Source: Hydrogenophaga sp. (lineage in GTDB: Bacteria; Pseudomonadota; Gammaproteobacteria; Burkholderiales; Burkholderiaceae_C). Taken from it: DNA of 64,000 nt. The position numbers and the translations under genes were made by a program. Below, one piece after another: positions 55,392-64,000 of the stretch. The stretch covers positions 124,001 to 188,000 of the forward strand of contig NZ_JAABRQ010000003.1 in the NCBI RefSeq assembly GCF_011390835.1, written 5' to 3'. The notes under the pieces are model-generated. The model made no database searches and was not told the origin of the DNA. It saw nothing but the letters and a program-made list of their open reading frames with translations. How positions within the stretch are numbered: the stretch's first letter is position 1; every line of letters starts with the position of its first letter.

Positions 55392-56246
55392 ATGAGCAAT
55401 TCCATCCAGACCGTCGGCATCATCGGCTCGGGCACCATGGGCAACGGCATCGCCCAGGCCTGCGCCACCAACGGCATCCGCGTGGTCATGGTCGACATCG
55501 CGCAGACCGCGATCGACAAAGGCCTGGCCACCGTTGCGGGCAGCCTGGACCGGCTGATCAAGAAAGAGAAGATCACGGCCGCCGACAAGGCACAGGCTTT
55601 GTCCCTGATTAAAGGCAGCACCAGCTATGACGACCTGAAGAGTGCCCAGCTCGTGATCGAAGCCGCGACCGAAAACGAAGCGCTGAAGATCAAGATCCTG
55701 CAACAGCTCGACGGCGTGCTGGCCGCTGACGTGATCGTCGCCACCAACACCAGCTCGATCAGCATCACCAAGCTGGCCGCGGCCACCCAGCGCGCCGACC
55801 GCTTTGTCGGCATGCACTTTTTCAACCCGGTGCCCATGATGGCACTGGTGGAAATCATCCGCGGCCTGCAGACAAGCGACGCCACACACGACGCGGTGAA
55901 GGCCCTGGCCGAGCGCCTCGGCAAGACACCGATCACGGTGAAAAACGCGCCCGGCTTCGTGGTCAACCGCATCCTGGTGCCCATGATCAACGAGGCTTTT
56001 TTCGTACTCGCCGAGGGCCTGGCAACGCCGGAAGACATCGACGCCGGCATGAAGCTCGGCACCAACCAGCCCATCGGCCCCCTGGCCCTGGCCGACATGA
56101 TTGGCCTGGACGTGTGCCTGGCGGTGATGAACGTCTACATGGCCGAGTTCAACGACAGCAAGTACCGCCCGGCGCCACTGCTGAAAGAAATGGTGGCCGC
56201 TGGCTGGCTGGGCCGCAAGAGCGGGCGGGGTGTTTACACGTACTGA
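55392..56246 (+). CDS. 3-hydroxybutyryl-CoA dehydrogenase
   Basis: A 284-residue enzyme of HBD length. The NAD site is VGIIGSGTMGNGIAQACATNG. Catalytic motifs are NTSSISITKLA, MHFFNPVPMMALVEII (His) and APGFVVNRILVPMINEAF (Asn). It oxidises 3-hydroxybutyryl-CoA to acetoacetyl-CoA. It is divergent from the GMC gene across a 257-bp gap in which I see no ORF. It may join butyryl-CoA from IcmF with PHA turnover. The 3' side carries repeat copy H. Confidence 0.94.
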   Translation: MSNSIQTVGIIGSGTMGNGIAQACATNGIRVVMVDIAQTAIDKGLATVAGSLDRLIKKEKITAADKAQALSLIKGSTSYDDLKSAQLVIEAATENEALKIKILQQLDGVLAADVIVATNTSSISITKLAAATQRADRFVGMHFFNPVPMMALVEIIRGLQTSDATHDAVKALAERLGKTPITVKNAPGFVVNRILVPMINEAFFVLAEGLATPEDIDAGMKLGTNQPIGPLALADMIGLDVCLAVMNVYMAEFNDSKYRPAPLLKEMVAAGWLGRKSGRGVYTY

Positions 56247-56352
56247 CCCCCCGCGTCGGAGGCGTTGTTGTTCCCCCTGTGCCGGCTTCGCCGTCACCCC
56301 CCCCAGGGTGCGATGCTGGCGGCTCCGGCGGCCGGTTCCGCGGCATCCTGGG
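56247..56352 (-). repeat. GC-rich intergenic palindromic repeat, copy H
   Basis: The longest copy. Its reverse complement reads GGATGCCGCGGAACCGGCCGCCGGAGCCGCCAGCATCGC, then CCTGGGGGGG, GGCGAAGCCGGC and a G-rich tail. It starts at the dehydrogenase stop codon. Confidence 0.8.
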
Positions 56353-56404
56353 TTGGGGCACGTGCGCCGGAAAAGTTGTTGAGTTGCTGGTCTGGCCTAG
56401 CTTT

Positions 56405-57142
56405 TTACCAAGGCACGGTTTGACCATGGTGGTCGTAGAAGCCACCGGTCTGGCTGGCGCTGAGGCCGTCCATCACCGCGATGAGCTCGGCCGCCGCCAC
56501 CTCGGGCGGGCGCACCTTCAACCCGGCCTTGGCAAACGGCTGCGACAGTGGCGTGTCCACCGTACCCGGGTGCAGCGCCACGCAGATGGCCTCGCGGTTG
56601 CGCCGCGCCAGCTCGATCGACGCCGTGCGCACCAGCTGGTTGAGCGCGGCCTTGGACGCGCGGTAGGCGTACCAGCCGCCCAGCGCGTTGTCACCCATGC
56701 TGCCCACGCGGGCCGAGAAAAACGCCGCCAGACAAGGCCCCTGGCGCGGCAGCAGCGGCAGGAAGTGCCGCATCACCAGCGCCGGGCCAATGGCGTTGAC
56801 CGCAAAGCTGTGGCTCAGCGCGTCGGCCTCAAGGTGCTGCCAGGAGCGCTCCGGGTCGGCGCGGGAACCCGAAGCGGTCTCGCCATGCAGAAACCCGGTG
56901 GCCACGATCAGTCGCCGCAAGCGCTGCCCGCGGCCCGACAGCTCATCGGTCACCCGCTGCGCACAAGTGGCGATGGAGGCTGTCTGGATGAAGTCGATCG
57001 GCGGGTCGGTGCGCCGGCCGATCGCCAGCACGCTCTCTCCCCGCGCGCGCATGCCGCCCACCAGCGCCGCGCCCAGGCCGCCGGTGCCGCCGATGACAAC
57101 TGACAGGCCAGGCATTTCGACGGCGTCTTGAGGCGTGTTCAT
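56405..57142 (-). CDS. SDR family NAD(P)-dependent oxidoreductase
   Basis: ATG 57142 (MNTPQDAVEMPGLSVVIGGTGGLGAALVGG) gives 245 residues. The cofactor motif is GGTGGLG in place of TGxxxGIG. The catalytic Tyr/Lys are in YAYRASKAALNQLVRTAS, the Ser in FSARVGSMGDN. It resembles CsgA-like short-chain dehydrogenases. It is divergent from gor with 54 bp between start codons. Substrate unknown. Confidence 0.88.
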   Translation of the reverse strand: MNTPQDAVEMPGLSVVIGGTGGLGAALVGGMRARGESVLAIGRRTDPPIDFIQTASIATCAQRVTDELSGRGQRLRRLIVATGFLHGETASGSRADPERSWQHLEADALSHSFAVNAIGPALVMRHFLPLLPRQGPCLAAFFSARVGSMGDNALGGWYAYRASKAALNQLVRTASIELARRNREAICVALHPGTVDTPLSQPFAKAGLKVRPPEVAAAELIAVMDGLSASQTGGFYDHHGQTVPW

Positions 57143-57196
57143 GCGCCGATTGTGGGAGCGAACTAACATCTTGGCTTCACACAAGGATTCTTTGCC

Positions 57197-58600
57197 ATGG
57201 CTTCATTCGACTTCGACCTGTTTGTCATCGGCGGCGGCAGCGGTGGCGTGCGCGCCGCGCGCATGGCCGCCCAGCGCGGCGCCCGCGTGGCTCTGGCCGA
57301 GATGATGGGCACAGACGGGCTGGGTGGCACCTGCGTCAACGTGGGCTGCATTCCCAAAAAACTCTACAGCTACGCAGCGCACTACGCAGACAGCTTTCAT
57401 GAGTCGGCCGGTTATGGGTGGGAGGGCGTCGCGCCTACCTTGAACTGGGCCACCCTCAAGCACAACCGCGCCAAGGAAATCGGCCGCCTGAATGGCGTCT
57501 ACAGCAACCTGCTGGGCGGCTCGGGCGTGACGGTGTTCAACGGATTCGCTCGCATCGACGGCGAACACGCGATCACCCTCGCGACGCTGCACGCAGATGG
57601 CTCACCCGGGCACCAGCACTTCACCGCCAAAAACATCTTGATCGCCACCGGCGGCACACCCTTTGTACCCCACTTCCAGGGACGTGAACACGTGATCACC
57701 TCCAACGAGGTGTTTGATCTGGAGCCGTTCCCCCAGCGCCTGCTGGTGGTGGGTGGCGGCTACATCGCCTGCGAGTTCGCCTCCATCTTCAACGGACTGG
57801 GCACGAAGGTGACGCAGCTCTACCGTGGTGAGCAGGTGTTGCGCGGTTTTGATGAAGAAATTCGCCACTTCGTCGCGGGCGAAATGATCAAGTCAGGCGT
57901 GGACTTGCGGCTCAACGCCGACGTGGTCGACGTGCGCAAGACAGCCGATGGCCTGGCCGTCGAGTGCGAGGGCGGCAGCATCGTCATGGCCGATGCGGTG
58001 CTCTACGCCACCGGCCGCATGCCCAACGTCAAGGGTCTGGGTCTGGACACCGTGGGCGTGGCGCAGGGCGGACAGGGCGAAGTGATCGTCAACGCGCAAT
58101 ACCAGACCAACGTGCCCCACATCTATGCCGTGGGCGACGTGACCAACCGCGTGCAACTCACGCCGGTCGCCTTGGGCGAGGCCATGGTGGTGGTCGACCA
58201 GCTGTTTGGTCCGGTGGCCGGCAAGCCCCCGCGGGACATGAGCTACGACTTCATCCCCACCGCCGTCTTCACCCACCCCAACATCGGCACCGTCGGCCAC
58301 AGCGAAGAGAAGGCCCGCGAAAAGTTTGGCGCCATCACGGTGTTCCGCAGCGAGTTCAAGGCACTCAAGCACACGCTCTCGGGCAGCAGTGAACGCACGC
58401 TGATGAAGCTGGTCGTGGACACCGCCAGCGACCGCGTGGTCGGCCTGCACATGGTTGGCCCCGACGCGGGCGAGATCGTGCAGGGCTTTGCGGTGGCGAT
58501 GAAGGCGGGCGCGACCAAGGCGGTGTTCGACAGCACCATCGGCATCCACCCGACAGCCGCGGAAGAGTTCGTGACGATGCGCGAGGCAACCCGGAACTGA
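57197..58600 (+). CDS. gor: Glutathione-disulfide reductase
   Basis: A 467-residue flavoprotein. FAD site is LFVIGGGSGGVRAARMAAQRG; the redox disulfide is GGTCVNVGCIPKK; the NADPH site is VVGGGYIACEFASIF. The C-terminal His/Glu pair lies in GIHPTAAEEFVT. It regenerates GSH from GSSG. It has no obvious operon partner. The convergent MgtC-family gene is separated by a hairpin-rich gap. Confidence 0.92.
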   Translation: MASFDFDLFVIGGGSGGVRAARMAAQRGARVALAEMMGTDGLGGTCVNVGCIPKKLYSYAAHYADSFHESAGYGWEGVAPTLNWATLKHNRAKEIGRLNGVYSNLLGGSGVTVFNGFARIDGEHAITLATLHADGSPGHQHFTAKNILIATGGTPFVPHFQGREHVITSNEVFDLEPFPQRLLVVGGGYIACEFASIFNGLGTKVTQLYRGEQVLRGFDEEIRHFVAGEMIKSGVDLRLNADVVDVRKTADGLAVECEGGSIVMADAVLYATGRMPNVKGLGLDTVGVAQGGQGEVIVNAQYQTNVPHIYAVGDVTNRVQLTPVALGEAMVVVDQLFGPVAGKPPRDMSYDFIPTAVFTHPNIGTVGHSEEKAREKFGAITVFRSEFKALKHTLSGSSERTLMKLVVDTASDRVVGLHMVGPDAGEIVQGFAVAMKAGATKAVFDSTIGIHPTAAEEFVTMREATRN

Positions 58601-58692
58601 CTGGCCCCTTGCTTCCCCGCTGAGTGTGGTCCTCTGCCCCCGAGGAGCTGATCCGGCTTGGGGCGGTCCGGCGCAGGATCGTTTCCCCCCTG

Positions 58693-58740
58693 CGAGCCGC
58701 ATCCTGCGGATGCGACTCGCGGCTTCCCCGCTGCGCAGCG
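58693..58740. terminator. Hairpins between gor and the MgtC-family gene
   Basis: CGAGCCGCATCC-tgc-GGATGCGACTCG (one mismatch in 12) followed by the perfect palindrome CGCTGCGCAGCG next to the convergent stop codon. This is a variant of the GC-rich tail module and probably ends transcripts from both sides. Confidence 0.6.
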
Positions 58741-60045
58741 TCACGGCATCAACCACCCAATCAGCGCCACACCAAGCGCGGTGTGCGCCCACAGGCCAGG
58801 CGCCAGCCAACGCAGGTAGCGCCAGCGCCCCACCAGGCCGGCCGTGACGCTTTTGCTGAGCGCATGAACCGCCAGCGCGCCCATCACGGGGATGGCTGAT
58901 GCGAGACCGGGCTCAGCGCCGGATGAGGCAAACACAGCCGCCAGGGCGGCGTGCAGATCGGCCAAAGATGCCACCAGGGTGCCGGCGATCAGGCCGGCCT
59001 GCCCCAGCCACAGGTCCAGCCCATGCACCAGCGCCTGGACGCCGGTCAGCAGCCCGGCCACGGCGGCAGCGCCCCAGAGGCTGAACATGCGGTCGTCGCC
59101 CCGCCCCGTCAAACCTTCGATGCGCGAGCTCGACACCACGCCATCGGCCGGTTCAGGCGGTGCACCATGCACCAGCCACCACGCCCAGGCTGCAGCCAGC
59201 AAAGCCGCACTCAGCGTGGGCAACCACAACACCGCCAGCCAGGCCGGCTGCACCGCGGCAGCCACCAGCAGGACCTGCAGCTGCGTGGACACGCACGACA
59301 TCAGACCGCCTCCAGCCATGAGCCGCGCACCCGAACGCCCCTCTCGCACGGCGAGGCCTAGGGTAGCGATGGTGGCGGTGCTCGACACAAAACCCGAGGC
59401 CAGGGCCGAGAACGCCACCGCTTCGCGCGCCTGCAGGAGCCGGCGGCTCAGGTGGGCGAGCGACTGCACCGCCAGCAACAGCGCCAGCAGCTGCACGATC
59501 ACATAGGGGTTGAGGACCGGGCCCCACAACGGCCGGTTGGGCACCAGTGGCAGCGCCATCAGCACCAGCGCGGCGAGGACGATGCCATCGCGCACCTCGC
59601 CCGGCCGCAGCCATTGGCTGGCGAATCGGTGCAGCGCGTCGCGCCCAGCCAGCACCGCGGTCAGCCCCACCGCCAGGCCCGCCGCCACCGGCAAGCTCCA
59701 GGCACACAACACGCCGATCAGGTAGGTAAGCAGCAGCGCAATTTCGGTCGTGGCACCCGGGTCGTCAGAGCGGTCTCGCCAGTAGGCCACCAGGCTCAGC
59801 GCAGCGACCAGCAAGGCACCGGTGACCACCAGCCCTGGCATCGCGGTCAGCGCCGCCACCGCGCCCACCACGCTGCTCAGCGCAAAGGTGCGCAGGCCAG
59901 CAAATGCCCGACCCGGGCCACTGCCCTTGCGCCGCTCGCGCTCGATGCCCACCAGCAGCCCGCAGCCCAGCGCGGTGGCGAGCACCGCGACCGCACCAGC
60001 CGGGTCGGCCGGCAGTGGCAAGAGCGAAGGGGGGGCGTCGAACAT
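58741..60045 (-). CDS. MgtC/SapB family membrane protein with DUF4010 domain
   Basis: A 434-residue polytopic membrane protein with about 12 hydrophobic segments. The N-terminal MgtC-like motif is ALGCGLLVGIERERRKG followed by AGLRTFALSSVVGAVAAL. The C-terminal DUF4010-like half includes REAVAFSALASGFVSSTATIATLGLAVREG. Members are proposed envelope or transport proteins without a settled substrate. Confidence 0.87.
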   Translation of the reverse strand: MFDAPPSLLPLPADPAGAVAVLATALGCGLLVGIERERRKGSGPGRAFAGLRTFALSSVVGAVAALTAMPGLVVTGALLVAALSLVAYWRDRSDDPGATTEIALLLTYLIGVLCAWSLPVAAGLAVGLTAVLAGRDALHRFASQWLRPGEVRDGIVLAALVLMALPLVPNRPLWGPVLNPYVIVQLLALLLAVQSLAHLSRRLLQAREAVAFSALASGFVSSTATIATLGLAVREGRSGARLMAGGGLMSCVSTQLQVLLVAAAVQPAWLAVLWLPTLSAALLAAAWAWWLVHGAPPEPADGVVSSSRIEGLTGRGDDRMFSLWGAAAVAGLLTGVQALVHGLDLWLGQAGLIAGTLVASLADLHAALAAVFASSGAEPGLASAIPVMGALAVHALSKSVTAGLVGRWRYLRWLAPGLWAHTALGVALIGWLMP

Positions 60046-60090
60046 CCTGTCAAGTCGGGGGTGTCACGGTGCAGGGTCACAATAGTCGCC

Positions 60091-61578
60091 ATGCACAAGA
60101 CACCTGACTTTACCGCCCCGGTCCTCTACCGCGATCCAGCCGCCGCCCTGGCCCAGGTGCAGGCGATTTACCAGCGCGCCGTGGACCATTTGCGCGCCGC
60201 CATGCGCGGATTTGTGGCTGGCGAAGACTTCCAGGGCAGCCGCGTGCGCGCCTGCTACCCCTTTGTGCGCCTGCACACGCAGAGCACGTCGCACCAGGGT
60301 TCTGGACGCTTGAGCTACGGCTTCGTCGCGGGCCCTGGCCGCTTCGAGACGACGATCACCCGGCCCGACCTTTATGGCGGCTACCTGCTGGAGCAGTTCA
60401 GCCTGCTGCTGGCCAATCACGGTGGCGAACTGGAGGTGGGCATCAGCGCTCAGCCGATCCCGATCCATTTTTCGTTTGCCGATCATGAGCATGTGGAAGG
60501 CCAGCTCAGCGCCGAGCGCCGCGCCCTGATGCGCGACGTCTTCGACCTGCCCGACCTCACCGCCATGGATGACGGCATCGCCAACGGCACGCACGAGCCC
60601 CGTTCGGGCGAGGCGCAGCCGCTGGCCCTGTTCACCGCGCCGCGGGTGGACTATTCGCTGCAGCGCTTGCGCCACTACACCGGCACCGCGCCCGAGTGGT
60701 TCCAGAACTTCGTGCTGTTCACCAATTACCAGTTCTACATCGACGAGTTCATCAAACTGGGCCACGCCGAGATGGCCAGCCCCCACAGCGAATACACCGC
60801 ATTCATCGAGCCCGGCAATGTGGTGACCCGGCGTGTGGACCGGCCGTCTGAAGCGGGCGACGAGCTCGGCGCCGCCCCGCCCCGGCTGCCGCAAATGCCG
60901 GCATACCACCTGATGCGCGCCGACCGCAGCGGCATCACCTTGGTCAACATCGGCGTAGGCCCGTCCAACGCCAAGACCATCACCGACCACATCGCCGTGC
61001 TGCGGCCCCACGCCTGGCTCATGATCGGCCACTGCGCTGGTCTGCGCAGCACGCAGCAGCTGGGCGACTACGTGCTGGCGCACGCCTATGTGCGCGAAGA
61101 CCATGTGCTCGACGAAGAGCTGCCGCTGTGGGTGCCGATTCCGGCCCTGGCCGAGATCCAGCTTGCGCTGGAGGCCGCGGTGGCCGACGTCACAGGCGTG
61201 CCACCCCAGGAGCTCAAGCGCATCATGCGCACCGGCACCGTGGCCAGCACCGACAACCGCAACTGGGAGCTGCTACCCGACAACACGCCGCAACGCCGCT
61301 TCAGCCAGAGCCGCGCGGTTGCGCTGGACATGGAGAGCGCCACCATCGCCGCCAACGGCTTTCGCTTCCGCGTGCCCTATGGCACCCTGCTCTGCGTGAG
61401 CGACAAGCCGCTGCACGGCGAAATCAAGCTACCGGGCATGGCCAACCATTTCTACCGCGAGCGCGTCGACCAACACCTGCGCATCGGCATCCGCGCCGTC
61501 GAACGGCTGCGCCAGGGCGGCGCCGGCCAGCTGCACAGCCGCAAGCTGCGCAGTTTTGCTGAAGTAGCCTTCCAGTAA
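60091..61578 (+). CDS. amn: AMP nucleosidase
   Basis: The tracked 708-residue ORF reads antisense to the MgtC gene; ATG 60091 (MHKTPDFTAPVLYRDPAAALAQ) gives 495 residues. The N-terminal half is the AMP nucleosidase-specific regulatory domain (RACYPFVRLHTQSTSHQGSGRLSYGFVAGPG). The C-terminal half is a nucleoside phosphorylase-like fold (TLVNIGVGPSNAKTITDHIAVLRPHAWLMIGHCAGL, then AVALDMESATIAANGFRF). It cleaves AMP to adenine and ribose 5-phosphate, limiting AMP build-up. Confidence 0.93.
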   Translation: MHKTPDFTAPVLYRDPAAALAQVQAIYQRAVDHLRAAMRGFVAGEDFQGSRVRACYPFVRLHTQSTSHQGSGRLSYGFVAGPGRFETTITRPDLYGGYLLEQFSLLLANHGGELEVGISAQPIPIHFSFADHEHVEGQLSAERRALMRDVFDLPDLTAMDDGIANGTHEPRSGEAQPLALFTAPRVDYSLQRLRHYTGTAPEWFQNFVLFTNYQFYIDEFIKLGHAEMASPHSEYTAFIEPGNVVTRRVDRPSEAGDELGAAPPRLPQMPAYHLMRADRSGITLVNIGVGPSNAKTITDHIAVLRPHAWLMIGHCAGLRSTQQLGDYVLAHAYVREDHVLDEELPLWVPIPALAEIQLALEAAVADVTGVPPQELKRIMRTGTVASTDNRNWELLPDNTPQRRFSQSRAVALDMESATIAANGFRFRVPYGTLLCVSDKPLHGEIKLPGMANHFYRERVDQHLRIGIRAVERLRQGGAGQLHSRKLRSFAEVAFQ

Positions 61579-61598
61579 CCCACGCCTCACAGAACCGC

Positions 61599-62702
61599 AT
61601 GCAACCGATCCGAGAATTCTTCGTCCAGACCTTTGGTATTGAAGCCTGGCTGGCGATGCTGCTGGCCATTGTGGTCATCGCCTTGCTGGTGAGCCATGCC
61701 GCCCGCCTGTTGTTCAACCAGCTCGACCGCTGGACCCACCAATCCCGGAATGCCTGGGATGAGGCGCTGGCCGAAGCCGCCCGCCGACCCACACATCTGC
61801 TGATCTGGATCGTCGCACTGGCGTGGATAGCCCGCGTCGTGCTGGTGCAATGGCCCGACCTGGACTTCGGGGAGGAGCGGGTGCAGATCCGCAACGTGGC
61901 CATCGTGGTCGCAGTGGCCTGGTTTTTCTGGCGCTTCATCCACCTCATGACACGCGGCACCGTGGACCGAGGCCGCGAAGGTGGGCAGGAATTTGACATC
62001 ACCACCGTATACGCGCTCAGCAAGCTGGGGCGACTGCTGGTGGTCATCGTCACGGTCATCACCGTGGCACACAATCTGGGGCTCAACATCGGCGCCCTGC
62101 TCGCGCTCGGCGGCGTGGGTGGACTTGCCGTCGGTCTGGCAGCCAAAGACCTGCTGGCCAACTTTTTCGGCGGCCTCACCATCTACCTGGACCGGCCGTT
62201 CAGCGTCGGCGAATGGATCCGCTCGCCCGACAAGAGTATTGAAGGCACGGTGGAGTACATCAGCTGGCGCCACACGCGCATCCGCGCCTTCAACAAGAAC
62301 CCGATCTACGTGCCCAACGCCGTCTTCACCACCATCGTGGTGGAGAACCCCTCGCGCATGAGTCACCGGCGCATCAAGGAGACACTGGGGCTGCGCTACG
62401 ACGACTTTGCCCAGGTAGAGACCATCGTGGCAGAGATCAAAACCATGCTCCACGAACACCCCGACATCGACAACACCCAGACCCTGATCGTCAACTTCAC
62501 CCAGTTCGGCGCCAGCTCGCTCGACATCATGATCTACACCTTCACCAAGACCCGGAAATGGGTCGAGTACCACGCGGTCAAACAAGCCGTGTTGCTTGAG
62601 ATCGGCCAGATCGTCGCCCGCCATGGGGCCGAGATCGCCTTCCCGACGCAGACGCTGCACCTGGCCCCGCCGGCCGAGCCGCCTCCGGCGGCCGCCAGCT
62701 GA
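61599..62702 (+). CDS. Mechanosensitive ion channel (MscS family)
   Basis: A 367-residue inner-membrane protein. Several N-terminal helices (AWLAMLLAIVVIALLVS, LLIWIVALAWIARVVLV) precede the conserved pore helix TM3 (ALLALGGVGGLAVGLAAKDLLANFFGGLTIYLDRPFSVGEWI). A beta domain follows, with VEYISWRHTRIRAFNKNPIYVPNAVF. It releases osmolytes on hypo-osmotic shock. It starts 20 bp after the AMP nucleosidase and is probably cotranscribed. Confidence 0.92.
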   Translation: MQPIREFFVQTFGIEAWLAMLLAIVVIALLVSHAARLLFNQLDRWTHQSRNAWDEALAEAARRPTHLLIWIVALAWIARVVLVQWPDLDFGEERVQIRNVAIVVAVAWFFWRFIHLMTRGTVDRGREGGQEFDITTVYALSKLGRLLVVIVTVITVAHNLGLNIGALLALGGVGGLAVGLAAKDLLANFFGGLTIYLDRPFSVGEWIRSPDKSIEGTVEYISWRHTRIRAFNKNPIYVPNAVFTTIVVENPSRMSHRRIKETLGLRYDDFAQVETIVAEIKTMLHEHPDIDNTQTLIVNFTQFGASSLDIMIYTFTKTRKWVEYHAVKQAVLLEIGQIVARHGAEIAFPTQTLHLAPPAEPPPAAAS

Positions 62703-62818
62703 CAGGCATACGTCGCCGGCGCGACCCATTGACCGGAACTTCACCCGGCCTTGACGAACCGGACACACCTGCGCGCCAGAATGAATCCGAGCATCCCCGC
62801 GCCTGACCCCCTGCCCCC

Positions 62819-64000
62819 ATGACACGCCACCTCCCCACCACACCCGATACCGCCAGCACATTGCCGCGCTGGCTGGGGCTCGCTGGCCTGGCGCTGCTGT
62901 TGTCGGGCTGCGCCAGCCTGCGTCCGCCAGCGCCAGCGCCAGCACCCGTCGACACCGCCCTGCCCACCGCATGGACGGCTGCGCCGGCTGCGGCCACCGC
63001 GTCGCCCGCCGACCTGGCTCGCTGGTGGACCCGCTTTGACGACCCCACGCTCACCACGCTGGTCGAACAGGCCATGTTGCGCAACACCAGCGTGCAAAGC
63101 GCGCAGGCTGCGCTGGCGCAGGCCCGGGCGCAGCGCGATGTGCAGGCGGCCCAGCTCGGCCCCTCGCTGGGCGCCTCGGCCTCGGCACGCCGCAGCAGGG
63201 CCAGCGGGCAGGACGCCAGCAACAACTTCCAGGCGGGTTTTGATGCCAGCTGGGAACCCGATTTGTTCGGCGGCAACCGCAGCGCCGCCAACGCCAGCGA
63301 GGCTGACGCGCGTGCCGCCGCCAGCAACCTCGCCAATGTGCAGGTCTCGCTTGCCGCCGAGGTGGCGGTGAACCTGATCGAGCTGCGCGGTCTGCAGACG
63401 CGCCTGGCAATCGCACGCAGCAACCTCGCGGCGCAAACCGAAACCCTGCAAATCACCCGCTGGCGCGCCCAGGCAGGCCTGGCCGCCTCGCTGGATGTGG
63501 AGCAGGCGGTGGCCGCGAGCGAACAGACCGCCGCGCAACTGCCCGCCCTGCAGAGTGGCATCAGCCAGGCGATGAACGCGCTGGCGGTGCTCACCGGCGA
63601 CGCCCCGGGCGCGCTCCAGAACCAGCTCGGCGCAGCCTCACCCATTCCCCTCGCTCCAGCGGACCTCGCGCTGGCTTTCCCCACCGAGACCCTGAGGCAA
63701 CGGCCCGACGTGCGCAGCGCCGAATCGCGTGTGGCCGCAGCGCTGGCCCGCGTGGCGGTGGCCGACGCCGCGCGCTACCCCAGCTTTCGGCTCAGCGGCT
63801 CGCTCGGCCTCTCCGCGCTCACCCTGGGTGGCCTCACCAATGGCGCCTCGGTGGTCAACAGCCTGCTGGCGAGCCTGTCGGTGCCGCTGTTCGACGGCGG
63901 CGCCAGCGAAGCCCAGGTGCGCGCACAGGAAGCGGCGCTGGACCAGGCCCGCGTGGCCTACCGGGCGGCGGTGCTCGCCGCGCTGAAGGATGTGGAAGAC
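62819..64000 (+). CDS. RND efflux outer-membrane channel lipoprotein, NodT/OprM family (3' end beyond window)
   Basis: Open to the window edge; at least 394 residues. The signal ends in lipobox LLSGCAS (Cys near residue 33), so it is an outer-membrane lipoprotein. Helical repeats typical of TolC-like channels follow (WWTRFDDPTLTTLVEQAMLRNTSVQSAQAALAQARAQR..., FDASWEPDLFGGNRSAANAS, LRQRPDVRSAESRVAAALARVAVADAARYPSF). It exports drugs or metabolites with an RND pump that should lie further right. Not in the ORF track because it lacks a stop here. Confidence 0.92.
   Translation, partial: MTRHLPTTPDTASTLPRWLGLAGLALLLSGCASLRPPAPAPAPVDTALPTAWTAAPAAATASPADLARWWTRFDDPTLTTLVEQAMLRNTSVQSAQAALAQARAQRDVQAAQLGPSLGASASARRSRASGQDASNNFQAGFDASWEPDLFGGNRSAANASEADARAAASNLANVQVSLAAEVAVNLIELRGLQTRLAIARSNLAAQTETLQITRWRAQAGLAASLDVEQAVAASEQTAAQLPALQSGISQAMNALAVLTGDAPGALQNQLGAASPIPLAPADLALAFPTETLRQRPDVRSAESRVAAALARVAVADAARYPSFRLSGSLGLSALTLGGLTNGASVVNSLLASLSVPLFDGGASEAQVRAQEAALDQARVAYRAAVLAALKDVED

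Noticed and set aside
59452-60090. 5' extension of the AMP nucleosidase ORF
   Set aside because: Antisense to the MgtC/DUF4010 gene; AMP nucleosidase homology begins at ATG 60091.

Overview
The window is GC-rich chromosomal DNA from a betaproteobacterium. The best match is a Comamonadaceae member, possibly Hydrogenophaga-like. This is inferred from the codon bias, the slmA-argB neighbourhood, the fused IcmF mutase next to PPK2, the TRAP transporters, and a family of GC-rich palindromic intergenic repeats typical of that family. I saw no rRNA, tRNA, CRISPR array or intact insertion sequence. Both ends cut through genes: an S8 protease on the left and an outer-membrane efflux lipoprotein on the right.

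Layout. 1-2 kb: a secreted subtilisin-like protease, preceded by a small lipoprotein that resembles the protease's own propeptide. 2-13 kb: a minus-strand fatty-acid beta-oxidation block (acyl-CoA dehydrogenase, FadN-type dehydrogenase/hydratase, crotonases, thiolase, thioesterase), with a TetR gene and a candidate operator upstream. 13-15 kb: slmA and argB. 15-30 kb: storage-lipid functions. These are a Marinobacter-type fatty acyl-CoA reductase, a phasin, a patatin, a PHA-system protein, an acyl-CoA-binding protein and a WS/DGAT wax ester synthase. Between them lie two peptidases, a decayed ABC substrate-binding gene and a molybdopterin oxidoreductase.

30-35 kb holds the most interesting locus. 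It has a LuxR-type regulator, a multi-pass sensor histidine kinase, a response regulator with an enlarged receiver domain, and a convergent CqsA/LqsA-type synthase. Together they look like a complete alpha-hydroxyketone quorum-sensing system of the Lqs/Jqs/Cqs class. The synthase and the membrane input half of the kinase share a lower GC content than the kinase core and the response regulator, which suggests exchange of signal-specific modules.

35-42 kb: a persulfide dioxygenase-rhodanese fusion with a CsoR-family repressor, then a TRAP transporter/amidase operon ending in an untracked 57-codon membrane protein. 42-50 kb: PPK2 and IcmF behind a perfect 22-bp palindrome, a large orphan PAS/GAF histidine kinase and a DUF6352-like gene. 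50-64 kb: two degraded-looking hypothetical ORFs, arginase, a GMC alcohol dehydrogenase, 3-hydroxybutyryl-CoA dehydrogenase, an SDR, glutathione reductase, an MgtC/DUF4010 membrane protein, AMP nucleosidase, an MscS channel and the efflux lipoprotein.

How the parts fit together: much of the window moves acyl-CoA between oxidation, PHA/wax storage and branched-chain acyl rearrangement. GC values are counts by eye over single sequence lines. Functional calls rest on motif recognition, not database searches.
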